Below are positions 38,393 through 50,748 of a DNA stretch of 64,000 bases, one piece after another. Position numbers and translations under genes: made by a program. Under the pieces are notes generated by a model. The model made no database searches and was not told where the DNA came from. It saw nothing but the letters and a program-made list of their open reading frames with translations. Each line of letters opens with the position of its first letter. Position 1 is the stretch's first letter. The stretch comes from Panorpa germanica (lineage: Eukaryota; Arthropoda; Insecta; Mecoptera; Panorpidae): positions 2,563,001 to 2,627,000 of the forward strand of contig OY783220.1 of the NCBI GenBank assembly GCA_963678705.1, read 5' to 3'.

Positions 38393-39582
38393 TTATTCAT
38401 ATATTTTTACTGTCTTTTGCATTTATTTAAAGACAATGTAGCAGAACTATGTTAAACTTTAGTGAACCAGAAAACGTAACATTAATTAAAAAATATTACG
38501 TTAAATAATACATGAGTTTACGTTTTTTGTTCAGACGCTAAAATGAAGTTATATTTTAATGATATTTATTTGAAAGATATTTCTTTTCTTAGATGAATCA
38601 TATAAGTCCAATAAAACTTTTCCACCTTTGATATAATTTTAATATATAGCAGACAACACCTATAAATCGTAATAGATATTACAGAAACACGGAAAAGGAA
38701 CTCTCATAATAAAATACATAGAATTAATATAAATCATTATTATATCAACATAGGTGTAGAAAAGAAATTAAAACACTACACAGACTTGGTTTGTCCGAAG
38801 AGCATTGTTTCAATAAAACATAGCAGGTTCCCACAAGTTCAACTCGATTATAGTTAGAATAAAACAGAAAAGAATAAAACTTTGTTTTAAAAATAAACGA
38901 AGTGAAATAAAATAAATGTATGTAAAAAATTTACGTATTATAAATATCAACATCAAAATATGAAAAAAAAACCGCTTTATTTAGCAACATAGTCAACTTT
39001 AAGCTAAGTAGTTCACGGGACCTGCGCAGGAAGTTCAAAGAGCCACTCAATTATCAAATTACCCTCGTACAAACAACAAACCTCGATAATAGAATCGAAT
39101 CATACACTATTATGCATCTTCGATCTAATAGCCAACTTCATCAATCAATATATACTACAGTTTCATAGAAATTAAGACATAGTTCACAACCTCCTTGACC
39201 CCCAGCAATATATCAAGTTTTACACTAAATAAAATGAAATCCGAAGAAGTTGATTGCTCTCTTGTCAAATTTTCTGCGTACGTCTATGTGTATATACATA
39301 TATTATATATTACATTGTATATTATATAGATAGTACATAAAATTATAACAGTTAATTATTATAGCTATATTTATTCTTTGTTTATGCATATAGAAACAGC
39401 AATATCTACAAAATAACCCTTATGCTACATGTGCATAATGATGAACTTGTGTGTAATGTCCGGTACTGCTGATTGCTGTGCACTGTGCAGTAACCGTTAT
39501 ACAAGGTGTTTACAAAATTAATAAGATTTCATTAACTTCGAGGACTCGAGATCTCTTTTCTTAGGGGTCGTTTTTCTAATAT

Positions 39583-39838
39583 CTCAGTAAATAATTTGGT
39601 GAAGTGCCCTATTTAGTGACGTTTCTCTCACTATTTCACTTCAATTATAGTTCGCATCAACTTTATCTTCATTTGTATTCCGACAGGTGGAGTAATTTCG
39701 CCATCTGTAGCCGATAAAGTAGACATTTTATATGAAAAAATGTGAGAAACTGAACTATAAATGAACTCTTTTATGACAAAAAGATCATGACGCATCTTCA
39801 ATATGATGTCAAAGTGACTCCAAAATGTTTACTAGGAT
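39583..39838 (+). repeat. Dispersed repeat, family F, copy 2
   Basis: Colinear with 14436-14676: CTCAGTAAA, GTGACGTTTCTCTCA, CAATTATAGTTCGCA, GACAGGTGGAGTAATTTCGC, TGTAGCCGATAAAG, TTCAATATGATG. Non-coding. Confidence 0.65.
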
Positions 39839-40015
39839 TCGATTGAAATAAATTTTAATATACATCAATGTATATTAACGTTTTTATTTTCGTAAATATC
39901 TAAAAGTTGACGAAGCTATATCAAATTTAACCTTCGCAATATAATACTTGATGAGATTCAGATTTGTGTTCCATAATTTATGGATGACAACTAATATTGC
40001 TATAGTTGCAAAGCT

Positions 40016-40389
40016 TAAAGCCGTCCGCACATGGGTCGACTGATTGCAAACGCGAGCCGAATCTGCCCGAACCGAATGAGAATGCAACTGTGTTGTTAGT
40101 GAGAGAACGCACAAGCTCGAATGAAGAAAAAAAACTGATTTGAAATTAGTTTTGAGCGACTGTGTTTCTAGGTCGCAGAGCTATTATGTTGTTGCATGCT
40201 TTTGATGGTAAACATCATGAGCAAAGATGTGCACAAATACCTCAGAATACGACACAATAAAATCCTCTACTATGCTATTGTTAAAAATACTATACAGTCA
40301 CGGCTCGACATGACTCGTTTTTCGTTTTCGTTGGAAACTTCGTTGCGCGGCAAGTTTGCAATCAGTCGACCCGTGTGCAGAAGGCCTAA
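40016..40389 (+). mobile_element. MITE D, complete copy
   Basis: The left terminus (GTCCGCACATGGGTCGACTG then ATTGCAAAC) is an inverted match of the right terminus (GTTTGCAATCAGTCGACCCG then TGTGCAGAAGGCC), giving imperfect termini of about 35 bases. TTA lies at the left edge and TAA at the right, consistent with a 3-base TWA target as in PIF/Harbinger elements. Other copies: 10240-10568 and 29385-29647. Non-coding. Confidence 0.75.
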
Positions 40390-42966
40390 GATGACGTGTT
40401 TGTAGTTTGCCAAATATTTTGTTAATATAATAGCTATTAACTTTGTATACACCCTATTGTTTACGAAAGTCATGGACGTATATACACCTTTCAAGTACTG
40501 CTGTTTGACTGCGATGCTGGTCAGTCGTCTACTGTACGTTTAGTTCAGTTTGGTTCACTTTGGTTCAGTTTGGTTCAGTTCAGTTCAGCTGTGCAGCAGA
40601 CAAGACAAGGTGAAACACGTCCCAGTATCCATGTCCATACCAGCAACAACACATGATGACCAAACACACTGTATAATCACATTTATATTTACATACAAGC
40701 AGGCAGGGCAGACACACATCAATATATGATGTAGTCCATATGTTAAATGAGAATATAACATACATGAAAGTGCCGGCGAGAGCACATCATACTTCATATG
40801 AGTATGTTAAGTTAGGTACAATCTGAGGTAACATTTACAACGTGGAAATGAACAATATCAACAACAAAAATTACTGAGAAGCTTTACGCCTAAATGATTG
40901 TCTTCGAATTCGATTACCAGAACAACCCTTGGCCTTTCTTGGTTTGGTTTTTCTTCAAGTTTTATATGAGAATTACATATTAACATAATCATAAACTTAT
41001 GTACGTATGTACTTAAATAAATATGTAAAGAAATTATATTTCATAAAGTATAGTATAGAGTATATTATAAAGTTTTATTGCTACTAACAGTTTTAATTTT
41101 ATCTTTCATTTAACAAAACGCTTCCTGCACGTGTTTTAATTTTGATTTTAGTTTTATATAACGTTTTAAATATGTACATATTCACACTGTCTAAGTTAAA
41201 AAATTAAACTTTATCAATGTCTACAATTTGTAACAACCTACCAAAAGAAAAATTACTTTTAGGGTTGTGAAAAAAAAAGAATTCAAAATAATCATTTACA
41301 TTAGATAAATATAATAATCAATATTAAATAATGTGTATTTTGACAATAGAGAGTGATTTTTTTATCGACTGTGTTGACTGACTACAATCTGTGAAAGTAA
41401 AATTATTTTCGACTTGTGAAAAAGAAAGAAATAAAAAAGATTACATTAAATATAATAGTTTATATTAAATAAAGATAGTAATTAATTTTAACTAAACATG
41501 TTGTGCAAATAAATCAAAATTAAAATTAAAACAACTCACATTGCAACAAGAAATGCATTTTCTGGAAACATAACATTTAGGATTTGGAAAATAATAAATT
41601 AAAAATTAAAACAGAAGCTAAAAATGAGGCTTTAATGTTCTCCATTTATGATTTTAAATCAGTACGCTTTCTTAGATTGAACCGGTACCCGCAATTATTA
41701 TTTTCGTTTAACTAAAATAAACGGGTAAAATTTTGATCTCGATTTCAGTTATTTTCCTGTCAAAATTTTGGTAAATAACCGTTTTTAGTGTCTAAATATT
41801 ATTGTTGTTATTTACATTATGTTATTAATAAAAACAATAATATTTTACAAAAACATATTAAGCTATCGTCAAATGGAAATATAAGTCGTATTGTTTTTAA
41901 ACATAAACTTCAAATAAAGATAAAAAATATAAAAATAAAGGAGTACAAACACTAACACAAATATTGATGTAATCAATTCAGAACACCTGCGTTGAAATCC
42001 ATTTAAAATATAAACACATGTATAATTAACATGTAGAAACTTCGTTCATGTGCACTTGTACAAAAATATTTTATATTCATAACTAAAAACAATGAACATA
42101 TTCATTTTGATATAAATATGATTTATTTTATTTATGTTAAAGTGGTTCATTAATAAAGTAAATAGCATACAAATGCTTGAGAGAAGGGGGGGGTGGAGTG
42201 TGGAATCATAAATTTTGATTCACTGATTCTAGATATTCCCTGATGCATTTTATAAAACTTAAAGCAATTTCGAAAAAAAAATTATTATCTAAACTCAAAA
42301 TCGAGAACTGTTCAAACAAAATTTTCTGTTTATATAAAATTCTATATAAAAATTTATCCTGTGTATGTTTGTGCGCGCAAAGCTTGAAAAATAATCAGTC
42401 GGACTTGAAATTTGGATAAAACGTTGCATTCGAACACACGCGTGTTTTGACGATAGTGACTGGCTGGCTGGATGGATGGATCGACGCTAAGTGTTACTTA
42501 CTAATATTTACTGATTAACACCACCACTTGTAAGAAATCAACTGATAATTGATTACTCAACTAAAGGTTTGTTTATCGTATGCCAGTAAATACATACGAG
42601 TCTATATGGTATCACATATCACAAGAAATATACGATGCATGAAAGTTATCTATTGTAAAGTCAGATAGATATCTGAGGAATATTACATTACTAGGTGTTG
42701 ACTCAATAGGGATATCCTGCCTGTTTTCCTACTTTATAAAATAATATTAAAATTTTCGACTGAATTATGAGTATGGTCAAACTTCGGTCTGTGTGCCAAA
42801 TTAACACAAAAAACCTAGGACATATATGTGTAAAACAATATTTTAAAACATATTTGTGTAAAACAAACAGAATGGGAGAGAGACCGTAGACATATTTTCT
42901 GGGTTTGCTTATTATGAATATTAAGATCAATTGAGCGGTATAGCGCACATATATGAAGTCACAATA

Positions 42967-43040
42967 CCACAAAACTACCAACATATTAGGAGGACGTCGG
43001 TGATAGAAGTCAGCATCGGAAAAAGTCGACGTTAAATAAA
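42967..43040 (+). repeat. SINE 3' fragment
   Basis: AGTCAGCATCGGAAAAAGTC then GACGTTAAATAAATTAAATT matches the 3' end of the SINE copies at 38142 and 47722, here in plus orientation and with an A-rich tail. The promoter half is missing. Confidence 0.65.
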
Positions 43041-43061
43041 TTAAATTAAAAAATAGTCACT

Positions 43062-43330
43062 AAAGCCTCATTCCCACTGACTGTTTTGATATTTAATTCA
43101 CGTTTTTATTTAATATTTTAATCTAGATTTCAGTTTTTCAGAATAAGTATTCCTTTTTATATTCGAGTTTTAATTTGAGTTTAGTTAATTTAGTTGGTAC
43201 GCATGTGTAATTAGTAATATAAATTTTGACAGTTCGACAGCTGGAGAAAATTTAATGTGGAATAGCTAAAATTATTGTTTTTAATAACAATTAGTAATAG
43301 AAATTGATTTTACTTCTCTGCTTTTGAGTA
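43062..43330 (+). repeat. Dispersed repeat, family G, copy 2
   Basis: Begins AAAGCCTCATTCCCACTG, as at 699, and contains TAACAATTAGTAATAGAAAT. Longer than copy 1. Non-coding. Confidence 0.6.
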
Positions 43331-46300
43331 GTATTTTTTTTAATTTAGTATTTTTAATTTAGAAACATTAGACGACCTTCAATTAAATTCTAAATTAAAC
43401 TCAGTTATTTACTATCAGTAAACTCATAATGTCAACAATAATGACATCAATAATGTCAACTTATGAATGACTCTATATAAATGTTGGATGTCGCATGTTT
43501 AAGTCGCACCAGTCTGTACGGTACATTACACAATAGGTTTAAATAGGTTAGAATATTGTAGGTAAATAGGGGGGGCTAATTCATAATGCAGGCATCTTAT
43601 ATTATCTAAGAAAATATTTATTTTTTTTATAAATATGTATATACAATGATTATAACATAAAAACATTCGGTGCATGTTTTTAATTATTCTCAGTTAAGAA
43701 ATATCAAGTTACTTCAAATTAATCTTGTTTTATAAATGGCATTATGTTTATACATATATACAAATCACATGAGTCACGTTTATATGAATACTAAATGAAA
43801 TATGTTCGATTGTACTTATCATAATATTTGCAACAATTTCATTTCCTATATGAGGTGTCTTACATACCGCACGTGCGCTTTAGCTGATCTATAGTTCAGG
43901 TCATTGTTTCGTTTAGTAATTCAAATTTCCTTATCAGTAATTAGAAAGTAATTATAATATGGTTCTGAACTCTTATAATATTTTATAACTCGTTATGTAA
44001 TCTATATTGTATTGCACTATCTATATATATCTACTAATATATAGAAGTACATGCGAGTATAATAAAGATAAAAATTAAATTTTTAATTCTTATATTACAT
44101 ACATTTATTTGCTGTGTATATTATTTTAAATGAAAGTATAAAATTACTCACAGTAGTCTAAATATATTCATGTTAAAATGATACCAACTAAACAAAAAAT
44201 AAATCCAAATTCTACTTTAAACATATTTGTCAAATTAGTTGAAAATATATTTTAATAGTGGAGTACCGATTTAATGAAAAATTAAAATTATATACCTGTC
44301 TCGTTCGATCTCATAGTACACATACGTAAGTTGTACTCACTTACTCATTCATAGATGTTAACCAATATATTAAAACTAAATTCAAAAAAATTGTTTTCTT
44401 GTACAAAAATATAGAAACAAATGTACAGCAATTGTAATATGGAAACATTGCAGAAAAAAGAAGTCTCTGCGACCCTTACTGCACAATGTGACCTTCCTCT
44501 TATTTTAACGATATCTATGGTTTGCACCAGAACAATTTTAAATAAAATATACACCCAATGTGTTTAGACAAATGTAGCGCTACTTTGTAGGGTCATTTAC
44601 AAGCAGTATTAGTTTACATATTGTCTTGGCTTTTTAACTCATTACGCTACTTTTAATTAAATTAACTAAACTAAGATTTCATTCAAATTATGATTATGAA
44701 ACCTACGACAGACATCAAAACATTGACACTACCTTATCAAATCTATAAACAATCATACGAACTTTGTTGAAACCATAAATCATATAGTAGGTATCTACTT
44801 TGTTGATCGTTATCTCTGTAAACATAAACTTAATATATACGTAACATTTATGTAGCAGATACATAAATTAAATTAATCAGACGTAAATTATACGTAAATG
44901 AAACATAGATGTGTTTAGTGGAACAAGATCAAAATTTAACATTTTCAAGACATTCCAATAAAACTAAAATCAGTTTGATAAGATCAATTACAATAAAACT
45001 TTAATTCCAAGGTTAAGATAAAATCATAATTCTCGTAAGTAATACATTATTTAAATACGTTTTCTATAATTGGAATAAAATTTAAATACCTCAAATGACT
45101 ACCTCATTATTTATACATTTCTTTAACAATCTCTTAAAACCTCATTCACAAAATGATAATGCAATTTCATTACAAAACAAGTTATCAAACATTAAGTAGG
45201 ATGTTTTGCAAATTTAAATATGTTAATAATAATCATACAAATCACCCGTTATAAAAAGAAAACAATCTCTATGTATTTTTTGGAATATCAAGATATATAA
45301 GAAACCGAACTTGTAATATTATTTTAGGAAATCTAATAACAAGTATGTAAAATAATAACTATAGTTCAAATTACGAGAAATCAGTGACTCAAAGCCAAAT
45401 CAAGTTTGTGTAACTAAAATCTACGAATCAATAAAAAAAGTATTGGTTCACTAATTTTTTATAATTAGTTTTATATTAGTTTATGACCCCATAAGTGAAC
45501 ACCAAACTCTGGTAATTTGTTTATACTATGAATAAAGAGATCTAGTTGCTTAAGTAACTGATGAAATAATCTGATATTCAGTTGTTTAATGTTTATAAAA
45601 ATAATACATTTAAATTCGCATAATTGTATGTGTTTTAAATTGTCGAATTAATAATTATTCTTGAAAATTTAAGGTTCATGAACAGTGGGTCACAATATCG
45701 ATTGACAGCGCATGGTACAATATACAACACGTATGATGCATAACCTCAAAAAATATGTTTGTATGTAATGTCACATATTTGATATTGTTTTTATTAAAGT
45801 ATTATTTAAAGAATAGTATTTTAAAGAACAGTTTCATTTATACATTTGTATACTTTTGAAGCTATATTACATACATGTCTAAATAAGAGATTTATGAATG
45901 ATAAAATGTACTTACTTTTAAATCAAATACAGATATTTCGTTTTAACTTTATATCCAAATATTACTTTTGATTACCACAAAATTGATTAGCACCAATATT
46001 AAGTAAACATAAAATCACAGAAATAGTTAATTAAGTACACACAATATAAATAATATCGATAATATTTACGTTTATATATTGTTTTTTAATATCAACTGAA
46101 AAGTACGTGCACTCTGTGCGGTATACTGTAACACAATGAAAACAATTTGAAATGCTGCCTGCTGTTGTAGCTGCTGCTGATGTAGTTGGGTACGTTGCGC
46201 ATTCGATCAGGAGGTGTCTTCGGCGCCGAACGATGACTTCGTTCGGTTGGGTTCGTGAGTCATGCGTCCATTAGGACTGTTGGGCGATTACGAACAATAT

Positions 46301-46404
46301 GTACTGTTGAAAATACGAACATTTGATATCAGAACTTTATAATTTAGGCAATGATTTTGTTATGCAAACGCTGTTTCAATTACATGCTCTTAATATCACA
46401 CACT

Positions 46405-46610
46405 CTTATGTGTCTCTGTTGTATAAAAGAGATGGCAAATCGTCGGATGTGACGTAAGATGCACTGGAATGTTCTATAACGTTGGATCCTTTTAATAATT
46501 GAAGAGACAAAATTACTTTTTTAATTGTTAATATCTCTTAAAATATAAAGAGTTATTAAAAAATAATTGGACATTTGAGGTACAGCTTTATAGAAATTTA
46601 GATACGAAAG
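46405..46610 (+). repeat. Relative of MITE A
   Basis: Contains TTTTTAATTGTTAATATCTC and GAGTTATTAAAAAATAATTG, as in the right half of MITE A. Its left part (CGTCGGATGTGACGT) is instead shared with the inverted copy at 15225-15445. It is a diverged subfamily without recognisable ends. Confidence 0.6.
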
Positions 46611-47454
46611 CATATCATGCTAGAGAATTCAAAAGTCTTTTTGAAAATTCCACTACAAAGTGTTTTTTAAAATATCTTTTTACAAAATCTCGGATTCTAT
46701 TTTATCCAGTGCAACCTCTTTTATGTTAAACATTTTATTAACCTATAAATGATGGCCAATTTCCAATTTTTTCCGGTAAACGGTAAATTTTATCATAAAA
46801 ATATATCAGACAAAAGTTGTAGATCATGAAATTATCTATACAAATTGTTTTTATACTTATATCTCAGGACTGGTGATTCTTCAAAAAAGTTCAATAAATT
46901 TATTACACTCATGTCTAAAAAACGTCAACTTATGAATGAAAATATGTGGATGCAAGATGTCGCATGTTTAAGTCGCACTGATTTGGACAAACCTTAACAT
47001 TGACAGCTGTCACTTGATAAAAGCAACCTCAAACAACTCAAAAATATCAAAATAAAAAAAAACATTATTTTGATCAATATTTAAACATATCCTTTGTCTA
47101 CTTATAAAATAAACTATTAATAAAATATCTTTTAATAATAATTGTAATGTTCAATTACAAGTACAAGTGTCACACAAGTAAAAATATCCTTAACAATAAA
47201 TTTAGATATTTATTTTAATAATTAACAAATGATCAATCAATCTTAATTGATTTGTTTGATCGGTATGGCATTCTTTGTCATACTATATTATTAACTCACG
47301 GACAGAAGTAATACACGACCTCTAATTATAACAAATCATTGAGTTTTCCTAAAATAGGATCAAACTATAAAAGTTGTATATGAAATATATCAGACATTAA
47401 AATATTACAAATGGGTTGTTAAAATTAGAACTACGTACACTGAGAATAACTCTA

Positions 47455-47660
47455 GAATTCAGTTTTATCCAGGCACAGATACTGGGGAAATAGAGAGGAA
47501 AAGATGTGCAGAGTGTGCTGGAGAGAGATAGAAATTTCGGAGCACATAAAGTATTCTTGTGAGAAAAGAAGAAAAAGTGAAAAGAAAAGAGAGAGTGAAG
47601 GGAAGCAGTAGATGACGAAGATTGAAGAGAAGGAGCGAGGAAAGAGAAGGAAAGGCATAG
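47455..47660 (+). pseudogene. Degraded LINE ORF2 tail
   Basis: Purine-rich. Fragments RYWGNREEKMCRVCWRE and SEHIKYSCEK can be read across frames, matching the CRVCG...LEHI knuckle of the LINE at 20295-20768. Several frameshifts and stops. Confidence 0.7.
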
Positions 47661-47721
47661 TAGGGGTTTAAATTTATCTGTTTTGTATTTATACTGATTC
47701 TTTTGGAAGGAGTTTTTTTTT

Positions 47722-47958
47722 AACTTAATTTATTTAACGTCGACCTATTTCCGATGCTGATCCCTATAACTGACGACCTCCTTCAATGTTGGCAGTATTT
47801 GTGATGTCGTGGCCTCATTTATGTGATCTATACCACTGTATAATAAATGTACGATTATGTATGTACATAATCAATTTAAGTTGATAACAACCAAACCCAG
47901 AATATATATATACAGCAGTCTGCATCAGTGCTCTCGCTCACTGTGTCGTCATTGGAAG
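47722..47958 (-). mobile_element. tRNA-derived SINE, copy 2 (B-box lost)
   Basis: Minus-strand start GACACAGTGAGCGAGAGCAC aligns with copy 1, and the 3' end CAGCATCGGAAATAGGTCGA then CGTTAAATAAATTAAG also aligns. The segment holding the B-box is replaced by a TATATATA run, so this copy could not be transcribed by RNA polymerase III from its own boxes. Confidence 0.72.
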
Positions 47959-48699
47959 GAGTAAGAATGGGTAGATAGTATGTAATTAAGCACAATGATT
48001 CGTAATTTAATGATTCAAGGCGGAAGAATGTAGTGTCCATTTTCTGTCCATATTTGCCAGTTTCTAATTCAATTTTTTTAAACGACATTTCAAGACGAGA
48101 TTAAGAATATCCAATAGATATGTAAGTATTATTTCACTATACTCGTATAATTTATTAGGGCACCTAACACTGATAGTGATATTTCCTTATCCGATTCTAG
48201 AGGATGCTTCTATTTACAATCTAAGTATATAAACATTCAAGGTATATAAACAACCTTAACTTAAAATAGGTTTAATACCTTATGTGGAAATAGATTGTGA
48301 TTTCCGCTATTAGTTGGATCGTCCTTGGTCTTGAGATGCAATATTCATCTGACCTCGCGTTTCTTTATGGTATGACAGCACCATATGGCATGGTAGATTA
48401 ACGTGGCACTCGCATTCATTAGTTGAGTACTTGTCTAGCTTATAATATTTATAGATTACAAATAATACGCACTGCACGTACGTTGCAAATCATTCGGAGA
48501 AAAGTAACGATCAAATTGATTGGTTTTACACCTGCATTTTTGTTCTATTATTTGAAGTGGGTTTTTAAGAAGATAATCAAAAATTTACTTGTAATTACTT
48601 ACTTAATATAACTAATATTTTTTATGTATGTACACGAATTATCTAAAGTAAATATTTAATATCTATTTACAGTAAAAAATTAATTAATATTTCTTGTAA

Positions 48700-49215
48700 C
48701 ACCCAGCGTCAAAAAGTAGCACAGAACCTATTCGCCAAAAAAAAAAACAACGGAGAAGAAGCGCAGATAAGAGAGGTAGCGAAGAAAGTGGATTTCGAGA
48801 TAAAAAGGATGTGGAGGGGAAATACAAAAGAGCAGAGATATGCATAAATACTTTTAAAAAAGTATTTATAAATACAATATAGATCAGACTCCCAATTATC
48901 TTAAACCTTAGGCTGTATAAAAAGACATGTTGCCGTTACAACGCGTGGTCAAGGGAGTAGCTGAGGGAAGAGGGCGCTAGGATTTGAGAAAGAGAAAGAT
49001 ACCAGAATACATACGAGAAAAAGAGACAAGGAACATAAGAAGAATCGCCAGATTTAGATTGGGAAACGAAGAGAAAGGCAGTATATACTGGGAAAATAGA
49101 GAAGAAGGATGTGCAGGGTATGCTGGAGAGAGATAGAAACGCTGAAGCACATTAAGTAAGCATGTGAGAAAAGAGTTAAAAACATAAAGAAGATTGTCTC
49201 GTTATTAAAAGGAAG
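48700..49215 (+). pseudogene. Two degraded LINE tail fragments
   Basis: 48955-49215 carries broken frames reading RRIARFRLGNEEKG, then a damaged knuckle (CAGYAGER), then LKHIK, matching the ORF2 tail at 20295-20768. 48755-48850 carries a purine-rich segment (GTGGATTTCGAGATAAAAAG) like the LINE 3' UTR. The two are in rearranged order, so this is probably two insertions or a rearrangement. They end about 240 bases before the first PEBP gene. Confidence 0.65.
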
Positions 49216-49458
49216 CAGTGGATAAAACACGTGTTTCCCTGATACGAACACACATATCATGATCTAGCAAGCTATGTCAGCTAGGATTTGAACAAAAAAA
49301 TTAGTAAAATTGACCATAAAATTACCATCAAAATATTTTAAAATTAAATATAAAACATATTCGAAATCTCTTCTCAACCTACAATTTAAGTTACTATACT
49401 TTCTGCAAAGTATCAACGTATTTGTATATTAGTCGAAGAAACAAATCAAAGAGAATCA

Positions 49459-50097
49459 ATGTTATTAAAAGCATTATTAATTAATCCTGTTATACGACAC
49501 TTCTCTTCCATTGCTTTGGCTTTCAGGAAGGCACAAATCGTTCCAAGGGTCATAACAAAGAGTCCATTGTTTCCATTACATGTTGAGTATTCACACCCTG
49601 TAAGAGTTGGGAAAAAAGTAGCTCTCAAAGAGGTATTAAGACCTCCTCTAACTGTTAAATGGAAGCAAGCTAAGGAAGACGGATTGTACACATTGTGCAT
49701 GGTAGATCCTGATTATCCAAGCCGCGGCAGCTTCAACCAGAAGGAATATCTTCACTGGCTTGTTGTCAATATACAAAGTGATAATATCTCCGGAGGAGAT
49801 GAAATAGCCAAATATATTGGTCCCAAGCCTCGACTGAATACTGGATGGCATAGATATGTGTTTCTCTTGTTCGCACAGGGAGATAACATTGATACCTCTT
49901 TTAAAAATCAATCCTTTAGCATATCTGAGGAAAAACGCAAGAGATTTTCTATTAGACGTTTTCAGCATTCCAATAACCTAACCAATCCCATTGCTGGTAA
50001 CTTTTTCCTCTCGCAGCAAAGCAGAGTACGTGCTGCAATGCGGCCAAGAAGATCTGACAGAGTCCAAATCGCCAGAAGTACTGTTCAGATGATATAA
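49459..50097 (+). CDS. PEBP family protein 1 of the cluster (basic C-terminus)
   Basis: A single-exon gene of 212 codons. The ATG at 49459 is the first in frame. PEBP core: RKAQIVPRVI at 23-32, DPDYPSR at 83-89, LHWLVVNI at 98-105, GWHRYVF at 129-135, FSIRRF near 163-168 and IAGNFF at 178-183. The anion-pocket residues Asp (DPD), His99 and His131 are kept. The usual GPP loop reads GPKP, and Tyr replaces Ala in DPDAP. The first 30 residues (MLLKALLINPVIRHFSSIAL...) have no acidic residue and several basic ones, like a mitochondrial presequence. The C-terminal tail is unusual: instead of the acidic RLxEGE helix of its neighbours it ends in an Arg-rich segment (RAAMRPRRSDRVQIARS). PEBPs bind phospholipid head groups and can modulate kinases; the role of this copy is unknown. 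Confidence 0.93.
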   Translation: MLLKALLINPVIRHFSSIALAFRKAQIVPRVITKSPLFPLHVEYSHPVRVGKKVALKEVLRPPLTVKWKQAKEDGLYTLCMVDPDYPSRGSFNQKEYLHWLVVNIQSDNISGGDEIAKYIGPKPRLNTGWHRYVFLLFAQGDNIDTSFKNQSFSISEEKRKRFSIRRFQHSNNLTNPIAGNFFLSQQSRVRAAMRPRRSDRVQIARSTVQMI

Positions 50098-50748
50098 AAA
50101 CCAGTTTTAGAAAATCGTATGCTAATTTGCACATATTGAACAATCCTAAACAAAAGGGCAAGCGTAACGTAAATTTGGTTATAAATTCTTGTTTGTTAAA
50201 AGATAAACAGCAAATTAAATGTTAATATTTTATTTTAATTGAAATGTTTATTAATCTAAATGATGTGCAAAGTTTGTGATGAAATACAAGATGTATTTAA
50301 AATACCTGAACTGATTATGCTTTCTTCAGATTTTACTTCCTTGTTCGTATTTAACGTCGAACTATTTCCGCTGCTGCTTATTCCTATTTTATTAAACAAT
50401 GTCATTATCTTAATTTATATAAAGAAAATGTTGCAACAGTGAACACTTGGCCATTGGCGCTGGCTACTGCTGGATATGTAATATTTCCTTCCACTATTGC
50501 AAACCTATGAATTCTTCATTTCACGTGATTTCATGAATCACTTGTTAAATCTAGTGGAATTGGAAATTCTCATGTTGAGGTGTGGCTTTCATTTGTTTAT
50601 TTTACGTTAAAAATTCAACATGAAACAATAACATAAAATAGACTCCAAAAAAATTTCTTATAAAATCTCCAATATAATAAAATTTAAAGTTTTTATTTTA
50701 AATTGCAACCTAAAAAAATTGTTAATATTAAATACCTATATCAGGAAA
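50098..50748. other. Spacer between PEBP genes 1 and 2
   Basis: 3' flank of gene 1 and 5' flank of gene 2. A SINE 3' fragment lies at 50345-50385 (minus; ATTTAACGTCGAACTATTTC then CGCTGCTG). The 60-codon frame at 50260-50442 overlaps it and is not supported as a gene. No obvious AATAAA close behind gene 1. Confidence 0.55.

Larger units (their letters stand above)
36963..40015. other. Non-coding stretch with SINE and repeat copies
   Basis: Contains the SINE copy at 38142-38392, family F copy 2 (39583-39838) and a short relic of the MITE A right end near 39160-39190. No coding sequence is supported. Confidence 0.55.
40390..47454. other. Non-coding stretch with repeats
   Basis: Contains a short tandem run of a 10-base GTTCAGTTTG-like motif (40543-40589), a SINE 3' fragment (42967-43040) and family G copy 2 (43062-43330). 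It also holds family C blocks (43440-43525, 46895-46982), a MITE A relative (46405-46610) and a GC-rich island (46150-46290). No gene can be supported. Confidence 0.5.

Noticed and set aside
42703-42984. A 93-codon minus-strand frame
   Set aside because: No domain, no start context and no conserved-looking motif; likely chance.
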